A stretch of DNA of 5,491 nucleotides from NCBI GenBank assembly GCA_028821035.1, contig JAPPHP010000041.1:1-5491 (forward strand). Direction: 5' to 3'. Both the position numbers and the translations under genes were made by a program. Shown in pieces: positions 1 through 5,207 of this stretch; the first letter of the stretch is position 1, and each line of letters starts with the position of its first letter. The notes beneath the pieces were generated by a model. That model worked only from the letters and a program-made list of their open reading frames with translations, did no database searches and was not told where the DNA came from. The stretch comes from Gammaproteobacteria bacterium. GTDB lineage: Bacteria; Pseudomonadota; Gammaproteobacteria; Pseudomonadales; Azotimanducaceae.

Positions 1-79
1 AACTCGGGGAGCAGGCCGCCAGCAAGCCGGTCAGCGCCATCCACGGGAGGCGGGCGCTACGCGGGAGACAGCAGGCCAT
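1..79 (-). CDS. N-terminus of a probable lipoprotein (partial)
   Basis: An open frame begins at ATG 79 and runs off the left edge, giving 26 codons: MACCLPRSARLPW, then MALTGLLAACSPS. It reads as a lipoprotein signal peptide: a short n-region with Arg7 and Arg10, a hydrophobic stretch from about Trp13 to Ala22, and a lipobox Leu-Ala-Ala-Cys with the lipidated Cys at residue 23. An in-frame stop lies just upstream (86-88). The internal ATG at 40 would leave no charged n-region, so 79 is preferred. Neither start has a clear Shine-Dalgarno sequence. The frame overlaps the last 23 nt of the YihY gene, which suggests coupled translation from that message. The mature protein lies outside the window, so its function cannot be given. 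The call rests only on the signal-peptide pattern and could be chance. Confidence 0.38.
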   Translation of the reverse strand, partial: MACCLPRSARLPWMALTGLLAACSPS

Positions 80-1259
80 CGAGGCTCACGTCCAGTTGTC
101 GGGTGCCGGACTCGGCGAACGCCCGCAGGCGGTCGACGACGGTCTCGAGCCCCGGTGCGGGTTCCAGCGCGGCGGGGTCGATGGCCTCGGGGAGATGCCG
201 GTAGAGGTCCCACAGCGTGACCGTCTTCAGGCTGCGGCCGAGGGTCAGCAGCCCGTCGTCGGTTCGGCGCAGGAGCTTCTCGCGCTCGAGCACGCCGAAG
301 ATACCCTGGCGGTCTGCGGAGTTCAGGTCCGCATCCCTGATGAGCGCGTCGGGGTTGACAGGCGCGCGCTTCATGTGCGCTTCGTTCAGCGTGGCGATTA
401 CTCGCGCGCACTGCAGGATGCGCGGTTGGCCGGTCGCAGGGGCGCGTTCCGCGGGCAGCGACAGGGTGCGGACGAAGACCGCGCCCGCAAGGACCATCGA
501 CCAGACGAGGTACAGCCAGATGAGGAAGAACGGCACGGCGGCGAACGTCCCGTACACCACCGCGGTCACCGACTGCACGACGAACTGCGCGAACAGCCAC
601 CGGGCGGCCTCGAACAGCAGCATCGTCAGCACGCCGCCGAGCAAGGCGTGCGGGAAAGGCACGGGCGTGTTCGGCACGGCGAAGTAGAGGAGCGTGAACG
701 TCGCGGTGATCGCCAGCGTGGGGAGCATCGCGATCACGAACTCGCGCACGCCGAGCGTGTCGAGGTCCGTGACCAGCGGCAGGGCGTACAGGTACGACGT
801 CGCCAGGAGCGCCCCGATCAGGAGCGGCGGCCCGAAGCTCAGGACGCCCCAGTAGACCAGCAGCCGCTGCAGACCGGTGCGCGGGGCGGGGACCCGCCAG
901 ATGACGTTGAACACCTCCTCGATGTTGAACAGCGCCAGGATCGCCGTCACGAGCACCATGGCGAAACTCAGCACGCCGAGTTCCGCGGCCTCCGCCGAGA
1001 ACTCCGCGAGCTGCCGTGCCACCGCGGCCCCGGCGTCGGGCACGAAGTTCTCGAACACGAAGGCCTCCACGCTCTTGCCGAGCACGGAGAGTTCCGGGAA
1101 CGCGGACAGGAACACGTAGGTCACCGTCATGACCGGGACCAGGGCGAGGAGCGTCGTGAAGGTCAGCGCGGCCGCGCTGTGCATGCAGCGGTACTCGAAG
1201 AACTGGCGCACCAGCGTCCGCAGGAACCAGCGGAGGTAGTCGAAGAGTCGCTGCAGCAT
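57..1259 (-). CDS. yihY: YihY/BrkB (UPF0761) family inner-membrane protein
   Basis: This is a 400-residue integral membrane protein of the YihY/BrkB family, often mislabelled ribonuclease BN or tRNA-processing RNase BN. Its molecular function is not settled; transport or envelope roles have been suggested. The N-terminal amphipathic stretch (about 1-25) is followed by the family signature around HSAAALTFTTLLALVPV (27-43). About six hydrophobic segments follow, near 28-54, 95-115, 133-160, 172-195, 203-225 and 236-264, with the conserved GTFAAVPFFLIWLYL region at 237-251. Residues from about 275 to 400 are soluble. They contain a section (about 283-342) that looks like a small winged-helix fold ending in a TDDGLLTLG-like wing. 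This length is usual for the beta- and gammaproteobacterial UPF0761 group. An in-frame GTG at 1265 would add two residues; ATG 1259 is preferred, although neither has a visible Shine-Dalgarno sequence. The gene lies 73 nt after prpE and may share its transcript. Confidence 0.9.
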   Translation of the reverse strand: MLQRLFDYLRWFLRTLVRQFFEYRCMHSAAALTFTTLLALVPVMTVTYVFLSAFPELSVLGKSVEAFVFENFVPDAGAAVARQLAEFSAEAAELGVLSFAMVLVTAILALFNIEEVFNVIWRVPAPRTGLQRLLVYWGVLSFGPPLLIGALLATSYLYALPLVTDLDTLGVREFVIAMLPTLAITATFTLLYFAVPNTPVPFPHALLGGVLTMLLFEAARWLFAQFVVQSVTAVVYGTFAAVPFFLIWLYLVWSMVLAGAVFVRTLSLPAERAPATGQPRILQCARVIATLNEAHMKRAPVNPDALIRDADLNSADRQGIFGVLEREKLLRRTDDGLLTLGRSLKTVTLWDLYRHLPEAIDPAALEPAPGLETVVDRLRAFAESGTRQLDVSLDGLLSPA

Positions 1260-1288
1260 GTCCACGCACCGTGGGTTGCGGTGGCCGG

Positions 1289-1319
1289 ATCATACTCCCC
1301 GTGTCGGCAGCGACCGGGG
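1289..1319 (-). other. prpE-yihY spacer: weak stem-loop and a -10-like hexamer
   Basis: The 73-nt gap between the prpE stop and the yihY ATG holds an imperfect stem-loop. Its outer arms are CCCCG (1297-1301) and CGGGG (1315-1319), with an inner TCG/CGA pairing. No T-run follows on the minus strand, so it is not a convincing intrinsic terminator. Directly after it, TATGAT (minus strand, 1289-1294) matches the sigma70 -10 consensus at 5 of 6 positions and would place a start about 23 nt before the yihY ATG. No acceptable -35 lies 16-18 nt upstream. A weak internal promoter is possible, but simple readthrough from prpE is equally likely. Confidence 0.2.
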
Positions 1320-1332
1320 CGCGGCGCGGGTG

Positions 1333-3237
1333 TCAGGAAGGCCCGGTCATCACCCCGGCGCCCACCAGCACCTCCTCGATTTCCGAGAGGATGGCGGGGT
1401 CGTCGATGGTCGACGGGGTGACGTACGGCTCGCCGTCGATCATCTTGCGCAGCACCTGGCGCAGGATCTTGCCCGAGCGCGTCTTCGGCAGGCGCGGGAC
1501 GACCAGGGCGCGACGGAAGTTGGCGAACGGGCCGACGCCTTGCCGCACCATCTGCACGAGTTCCCGCTCGAGGGTGGCCGCGTCGAGGTTCACGCCGTCC
1601 TTCAGCAGCAGGAGCCCGAGCGGTACCTGCCCCTTCTCCTCGTCCCGGATCCCCACGACGGCGCATTCCGCCACCGCCGGGTGGTCGGCGACGACCTCTT
1701 CCATCTGGCCCGTGGACAGCCGGTGCCCGGCGACGTTCATGACGTCGTCGACGCGTCCCATGATGTAGACGTAACCGTCCGCGTCGCGGTAGCCGCCGTC
1801 CCCGGTCAGGTAGTACCCCGGGTACTGGCGGAAGTACGTCTCGACGAAGCGGTCGTGGTCGCCCCAGACGGTCGGGAAACAGCCGGGCGGCAGCGGCTCG
1901 GCAACCACGACGTTGCCCTCCTCGCCGGCGGGCAGTTCCCGCCCGTCGTCGTCGAGGATGCGCAGGTCGTAACCGGGTACGGGAAAGCTCGGGCTGCCGG
2001 CGCGGGTCTCGTGCAGGTCGTATCCCGCCATGTTCGCGCAGATCGCCCAGCCGGTCTCCGTCTGCCACCAATGATCGATGACCGGGATGCCCGGCAGGAG
2101 GTCGCGGAGCCAGTGATAGGTGGGCGGGTCGAGGCGCTCGCCGGCGACGAAGAGATACTCGAGGCAGCTCGTGTCGTAGGCGTCCTTGAGCCGGGCGTCC
2201 GGGTCTTCCTTCTTGATCGCGCGGAAGGCGGTCGGCGCGACGAAGAACGACTTCACCCGGTGCTCGGCGATGACGCGCCAGAAGGCCCCGGCATCCGGCG
2301 TCCGGACGGGCTTGCCTTCGTAGAGGATGCTCGTGCAGCCCTTGAAGAGGGGCGCGTACGCGATGTACGAATGCCCCACGACCCAGCCCACGTCCGACGC
2401 CGCCCAGAAGACGTCGCCCGCGTCCAGGCCGTAGACCGCGTTCATGGTGTAGTGGAGCGCGACCGCGTGTCCGCCGTTGTCGCGCAGGACGCCCTTGGGT
2501 TTGCCGGTCGTTCCGGAGGTGTACAGGATGTACAGGGGATCCGTGGCGTCCACGGGCACGGCGTCGGCCGGCGCGCTCGCGGCTTCCCACTCGGCCCAAT
2601 CGAGGTCACGGCCCGGGACAAGTTCGGCCGCGGCCTCGCGGCGCTGCAGGATCACGCAGTGGTCCGGCTGGTGTTCGGCCAGCGCGAGGGCGTCGTCGAG
2701 GAGCGGCTTGTACGGAATCACGCGGTCGAACTCGATGCCGCAGGACGCCGAGAGCACGAGTTTCGGTTCGGCGTCATCAATGCGCGCGGCCAGTTCGCGT
2801 GCCGCGAATCCTCCGAAGACGACCGAATGCACGGCGCCCAGGCGCGCGCAGGCAAGCATCGCGACGACGGCCTCCGGCACCATCGGCATGTAGATGACGA
2901 CGCGGTCGCCCTTGCCGACGCCCAGGCGCGCGAGCCCGCCCGCCGCGCGGGCCACCCGGTCCGTCAGTTCCGAGTACGTGAACTTCCGGACCTGCCCGGT
3001 CGCCGGGGAGTCGTAGATGAGCGCCACCGCGTCGCCCCGGCCGGCGGCGACGTGGCGGTCGAGGGCGAGCCAGGCCGTATTGAGCCTGCCGCCCCGGAAC
3101 CAGCGCCAGGCGCCGTTCTCGTCCCGGTCCAGGATCGTCTCGGGGAACTCGAACCAGTCGATCTCCCGGGCCTGCTCGCGCCAGAAGTCCTCCGGTGCAT
3201 CCAGCGAACGCCGGTATTCCTCCGCGTACCGCTTCAT
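1333..3237 (-). CDS. prpE: Propionyl-CoA synthetase (PrpE/ACSS3-type acyl-CoA synthetase)
   Basis: A cytoplasmic 634-residue AMP-forming synthetase converting propionate, ATP and CoA to propionyl-CoA. The ANL adenylating motifs are all present: P-loop YTSGTTGKPKG (239-249), WWQTETG (390-396), YLTGD (476-480), the hinge region GRVDDVMNVAGHR (494-506), and PKTRSGK (584-590), whose Lys590 is the catalytic lysine that is also the usual acylation control site. An ACAS-type N-terminal cap covers about 5-60. Several features favour propionate over acetate: VVFGGFAARELAARIDDA (139-156), VRQGVGPFANFR, and the C-terminal TIDDP (610-614), which is typical of PrpE and of ACSS3 rather than Acs. Overall it looks closer to ACSS3 (for example DHWWQTETG and FPGYY-like QYPGYYLTGD) than to enterobacterial PrpE. 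Its start overlaps the upstream stop as ATGA and has no Shine-Dalgarno sequence, so coupled translation is likely. Substrate preference is inferred; acetate or other short acids remain possible. Confidence 0.92.
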   Translation of the reverse strand: MKRYAEEYRRSLDAPEDFWREQAREIDWFEFPETILDRDENGAWRWFRGGRLNTAWLALDRHVAAGRGDAVALIYDSPATGQVRKFTYSELTDRVARAAGGLARLGVGKGDRVVIYMPMVPEAVVAMLACARLGAVHSVVFGGFAARELAARIDDAEPKLVLSASCGIEFDRVIPYKPLLDDALALAEHQPDHCVILQRREAAAELVPGRDLDWAEWEAASAPADAVPVDATDPLYILYTSGTTGKPKGVLRDNGGHAVALHYTMNAVYGLDAGDVFWAASDVGWVVGHSYIAYAPLFKGCTSILYEGKPVRTPDAGAFWRVIAEHRVKSFFVAPTAFRAIKKEDPDARLKDAYDTSCLEYLFVAGERLDPPTYHWLRDLLPGIPVIDHWWQTETGWAICANMAGYDLHETRAGSPSFPVPGYDLRILDDDGRELPAGEEGNVVVAEPLPPGCFPTVWGDHDRFVETYFRQYPGYYLTGDGGYRDADGYVYIMGRVDDVMNVAGHRLSTGQMEEVVADHPAVAECAVVGIRDEEKGQVPLGLLLLKDGVNLDAATLERELVQMVRQGVGPFANFRRALVVPRLPKTRSGKILRQVLRKMIDGEPYVTPSTIDDPAILSEIEEVLVGAGVMTGPS

Positions 3238-3257
3238 TCGACGGGGGTCTTGACCCC
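3234..3257 (-). promoter_or_regulatory. Coupled start of prpE: ATGA overlap with an adjacent stem-loop
   Basis: The stop TGA of the upstream gene and the ATG of prpE share bases as ATGA (3234-3237). Upstream of this ATG there is no purine-rich Shine-Dalgarno sequence. Its place is taken by a perfect inverted repeat, GGGGTC-AA-GACCCC on the mRNA strand (3257 to 3244), ending 6 nt before the ATG. Ribosomes finishing the upstream gene would have to open this stem and could then re-initiate at prpE. The repeat and the overlap are seen directly. The coupling mechanism is inferred, and a 6-bp stem can arise by chance at this GC content. Confidence 0.42.
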
Positions 3258-3818
3258 GGCGCGCACGGGTGGCCGCGCCGTGGCCCCGGAGGCGGCTGCC
3301 GACCGGCGGCGTGGGCGTACCGGCCCATAGCGCTCAGCCAGTTCCGGGTAGTCCGGCTTCGCGGCGAGCAGCCGCCGATAGGCCGACGAGTGCCGGGGAA
3401 TCCGCTTGTGCTTCGCGTAGAAATCGACGGCCCGGCGCCAGGCTTCGTCCAGGCCGTGGGACCAGATCGAGACGGTGGTGTTGACGAGCCGGTCCTCCCG
3501 CGCGGAGTGGATGCCGATCTGGAAGAGCGGGGTGGTCCGCCCGTTCTTCTCCTTCTTTCTGCGGTAGAGGATGCCGCGCACGCGGCCCCGTTCGTCGAAG
3601 TGGATCTCCCGGGCGGCGCGCTCCCGGGCGTTGCGTTGGGACGACGCGAGTTCGGCGTCCCGCGCCTCGGCGGCCCGGCGCACGCGCGTGCGTGCGGCGC
3701 CGCGCATGGGCCGGCCGGCCGCCTTCAGGGAGAAGTACTCCTGGTAGGTCCTGTTGTCGATCTGGCGGCGTACCCGGAAACCGTGGAATCCGGGCGTGTC
3801 CAGATACTCCACGCTCAT
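3234..3818 (-). CDS. Unknown basic protein with two AP2-like modules
   Basis: This 194-residue protein is not one I can assign to a named family. It is rich in arginine and lysine and has no signal peptide or membrane segment, so it is probably cytoplasmic and may bind nucleic acid. Two stretches look alike in outline: about 10-60 (GFHGFRVRRQIDNRTYQEYFSL, then a charged helix with AEARDAEL) and about 78-138 (RGILYRRKKEKNG, LFQIGIH, VNTTVSIWS, then a helix LDEAWRRAVDFYAKHK). Each reads as three short beta strands followed by a helix, the layout of AP2/ERF-type and integrase arm-type DNA-binding modules. A long charged helix (about 41-74) links them, and the tail (about 165-194) is low-complexity Arg/Ala/Pro. 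ATG 3818 is supported by a purine-rich site, GAGAGAGGGAAAG, about 7 nt upstream, and by loss of sensible sequence further 5'. It lies 98 nt after the racemase and overlaps prpE by 4 nt. A regulator of the operon is one possibility. The AP2 resemblance is by eye only. Confidence 0.82.
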   Translation of the reverse strand: MSVEYLDTPGFHGFRVRRQIDNRTYQEYFSLKAAGRPMRGAARTRVRRAAEARDAELASSQRNARERAAREIHFDERGRVRGILYRRKKEKNGRTTPLFQIGIHSAREDRLVNTTVSIWSHGLDEAWRRAVDFYAKHKRIPRHSSAYRRLLAAKPDYPELAERYGPVRPRRRSAAASGATARPPVRAGVKTPVE

Positions 3819-3854
3819 GGCGCTTTCCCTCTCTCGCCTGCCGCCGGCCTCCTT

Positions 3855-3906
3855 CCCCGGCCGGGGGCGTGGTTCTTGCCCGGGCGCGACGAGAGACACC
3901 CGGGTG
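3855..3906. repeat. Three CCGG-centred palindromes in the racemase-downstream spacer
   Basis: The 98-nt spacer between the racemase stop and the next gene holds three perfect palindromes: CCCCGGCCGGGG (3855-3866), GCCCGGGC (3878-3885) and CACCCGGGTG (3897-3906). Together they could give a structured RNA segment that protects or separates parts of the message, or could serve as protein sites. No T-run follows any of them on the minus strand, so they do not form a standard intrinsic terminator. High GC content makes short G/C palindromes common, so function is uncertain. Confidence 0.3.
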
Positions 3907-3916
3907 CGTCTTGGGA

Positions 3917-5044
3917 TCAACCCGCGGGGATGACGCTCTTCCCCCGCAGCGCTTCGATATCCTCCTGGCTGAATCCGGCGTCGGCGAGCACGTCCACGGA
4001 GTCTTCTCCCGGAACGCGCGCGCCATGCGAGATGGTGGGGGCCGTGCGGCTGAAGCGCGGCGCCGGGGCCGGCTGCACGATGCCCTCGACGTCCACGAAC
4101 GTATCGCGATGCTTGTTGTGGGGGTGATCGGGCGCTTCGTAGATCGACAGCACGGGCGCGAAGCACACGTCCGTCCCTTCCATGATCTCGCACCATTCGT
4201 CCCGGGTGCGCGCCTTGAAGACCTCCACCAGTTCGTCCTTGAAATCCCCCCACTGGCCCGTGTCCATCTGCGGTCCGAACCGGTTCGGGTCGATGCCCGA
4301 CTTCTCGACGAGCAACTGGTAGAACTGCGGCTCGATGGAACCGACGCAGACGTGCTCGCCGTCCTTCGTCTCGTAGGTGTTGTAGAAGTGCGAGCCCGTG
4401 TCGAGGAGGTTGGTGCCGCGGCGGTCGCTGAAGCGGTCGCCCATCGAGAAGAACATGGCCATCAGGGCGGCGGCGCCGTCCACCATGGCCGCGTCGATCA
4501 CCTGGCCCTTGCCGGAACGCTGCGCCTCGAGCATTCCGCACACGAGGCCGAAGGCCAGCAGCATGCCGCCCCCGCCGAAGTCGCCGATCAGGTTGAGCGG
4601 CGGCACGGGCTTCCGACCTTCCTCGCCGATGGCGTGCAGCGCTCCCGCGAGGCCGATGTAGTTGATGTCGTGGCCGGCCGCCTGTGCCAGGGGTCCTTCC
4701 TGTCCCCAGCCCGTCATGCGCCCGTACACCAGGCGTTCGTTGCGCGCCATGCAGTCCTCGGGTCCGAGCCCCAGGCGTTCGGTCACGCCTGGGCGGAACC
4801 CCTCGAACAGTGCATCCGCCGTCTCGCAGAGCTTGAGCACGACTTCGATGCCCTCGGGCTGCTTGAGGTCGACCGCGATCGAGCGGCGGTTGCGCGCCAG
4901 CACATCGCGGGGCCGTGTGGTGGCATTGCTCACCCGGTCCACCCGGATGACCTCGGCGCCCATGTCCGAGAGCATCATGCCGCAGAAGGGGCCGGGTCCG
5001 ATCCCGGCCAGCTCGACCACGCGGAATCCGTTCAGCGGTCCCAT
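3917..5044 (-). CDS. Alpha-methylacyl-CoA racemase (CaiB/BaiF family III)
   Basis: A 375-residue cytoplasmic enzyme predicted to interconvert (2R)- and (2S)-methyl-branched acyl-CoAs by proton exchange at C2, a step needed before beta-oxidation of methyl-branched chains. It resembles Mycobacterium tuberculosis MCR along its whole length. Shared landmarks include ELAGIGPGP (11-19), RNRR (51-54), GFRPGVTERLGLGPEDC (82-98), RMTGWGQEGP (109-118), GHDINYI (124-130), PVPPLNLIGDFGGG (146-159), GKGQVIDAAMVDG (178-190), GSIEPQFY (235-242) and PAPRFSRT (327-334). The catalytic residues known from MCR (His126, Asp156, Glu241) correspond here to His125, Asp155 and Glu238. The His in GHDINYI favours a racemase over a family III CoA-transferase. 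ATG 5044 matches the family N-terminus (MxGPLxG) and follows a strong GGAGGAGGGGGA site; an in-frame extension further upstream has no family similarity. It is the first gene of the leftward run. Natural substrate unknown. Confidence 0.94.
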   Translation of the reverse strand: MGPLNGFRVVELAGIGPGPFCGMMLSDMGAEVIRVDRVSNATTRPRDVLARNRRSIAVDLKQPEGIEVVLKLCETADALFEGFRPGVTERLGLGPEDCMARNERLVYGRMTGWGQEGPLAQAAGHDINYIGLAGALHAIGEEGRKPVPPLNLIGDFGGGGMLLAFGLVCGMLEAQRSGKGQVIDAAMVDGAAALMAMFFSMGDRFSDRRGTNLLDTGSHFYNTYETKDGEHVCVGSIEPQFYQLLVEKSGIDPNRFGPQMDTGQWGDFKDELVEVFKARTRDEWCEIMEGTDVCFAPVLSIYEAPDHPHNKHRDTFVDVEGIVQPAPAPRFSRTAPTISHGARVPGEDSVDVLADAGFSQEDIEALRGKSVIPAG

Positions 5045-5064
5045 CGTCTTCCCCCTCCTCCCAT
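5032..5064 (-). other. Possible 10-codon leader ORF overlapping the racemase start
   Basis: An ATG at 5064 lies 20 nt upstream of the racemase ATG, in a different frame. It is preceded by its own purine-rich site (GGGGGAGG ending about 3 nt before the ATG). It encodes MGGGGRRWDR and stops at TGA 5032-5034, inside the racemase gene, overlapping it by 13 nt. Translation of this frame could compete with the racemase start or feed ribosomes back to it. There is no evidence that it is translated, and the ATG may only be a by-product of the local duplication. Confidence 0.25.
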
Positions 5065-5075
5065 CGTCCTCCCCC
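5039..5075 (-). repeat. Tandem duplication of the racemase RBS and start codon
   Basis: Two 17-nt copies, GGGGGAGGACGATGGGA (5075 to 5059) and GGGGGAAGACGATGGGA (5055 to 5039), differ at one position and are spaced by exactly 20 nt. Each includes a purine-rich ribosome binding site, an ATG and the next four bases. The downstream copy is the true racemase start. The 20-nt period puts the two ATGs in different frames. The repeat itself is read directly from the sequence; its effect on expression is unknown. Confidence 0.8.
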
Positions 5076-5085
5076 AAGGCCCTGA

Positions 5086-5097
5086 CACCGGCCGGTG
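5086..5097. repeat. 12-bp palindrome at the predicted racemase-operon start site
   Basis: CACCGGCCGGTG is a perfect 12-bp palindrome. It directly follows the proposed minus-strand -10 box and covers the expected transcription start (about 5091). A dimeric repressor bound here would block the leftward operon. The placement is suggestive, but GC-rich palindromes of this length can occur by chance, and no regulator gene is visible next to it. Confidence 0.33.
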
Positions 5098-5127
5098 AGT
5101 GTACGGAGGTTCGCGGGGGGTTGTCTA
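5098..5127 (-). promoter_or_regulatory. Candidate sigma70-like promoter for the leftward operon
   Basis: On the minus strand, TAGACA (5122-5127; 5 of 6 matches to TTGACA) and TACACT (5098-5103; 4 of 6 matches to TATAAT) are separated by 18 bp. Transcription would start near 5091, leaving a leader of about 47 nt before the racemase ATG. This leader contains the 12-bp palindrome and the duplicated ribosome binding site. Confidence 0.4.
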
Positions 5128-5154
5128 ACCGCGTGCGGTGGTCGCGTTGACAAC
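5120..5154. promoter_or_regulatory. Inverted repeat spanning both divergent -35 boxes
   Basis: GTTGTCTAAC (5120-5129) and GTTGACAAC (5146-5154) are inverted copies of each other apart from one extra T in the left arm. A smaller palindrome, CCGC-GT-GCGG, lies between them (5129-5138). Each outer arm contains the -35 hexamer of one of the two proposed divergent promoters. It may be a shared operator, or simply the result of two opposed -35 boxes resembling each other. Confidence 0.38.
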
Positions 5155-5175
5155 TCCGGGACCCCTGCGTAGCGT
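5147..5175 (+). promoter_or_regulatory. Candidate sigma70-like promoter for the PQQ dehydrogenase
   Basis: A perfect -35 consensus TTGACA (5147-5152) is followed after 17 bp by TAGCGT (5170-5175). This keeps the T, A and final T of the -10 box but matches only 3 of 6 positions. Transcription would begin near 5182, giving a leader of about 26 nt that carries the purine-rich ribosome binding site of the dehydrogenase. The strong -35 with a weak -10 is a layout often seen at activator-dependent promoters. Confidence 0.48.
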
Positions 5176-5207
5176 CGCTCGGGGTCGGAAAGGGGAGAGG
5201 GGGCCGC

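Noticed and set aside
31..1293. Minus-strand open frame in another register over yihY
   Set aside because: The overlapping frame encodes a clear membrane protein; this one is Arg/Pro/Ala-rich with no domain.
1297..1319. Stem-loop after prpE as an intrinsic terminator
   Set aside because: The stem is interrupted and is not followed by a T-run on either strand, so it is recorded only as a weak hairpin.
96..1421. Plus-strand open frame of 441 codons opposite yihY
   Set aside because: Antisense shadow of the YihY gene, with His/Arg/Glu-rich low-complexity product and no domain.
1258..3330. Plus-strand open frame of 690 codons opposite prpE
   Set aside because: It lies fully antisense to a gene with intact family motifs. 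Its product has no recognisable domain and an Arg/Val/Asp/His-rich composition expected from reading a GC-rich gene backwards.
3692..5098. Plus-strand open frame of 468 codons opposite the racemase and the small gene
   Set aside because: Antisense to two genes with better support; the product has no family features.
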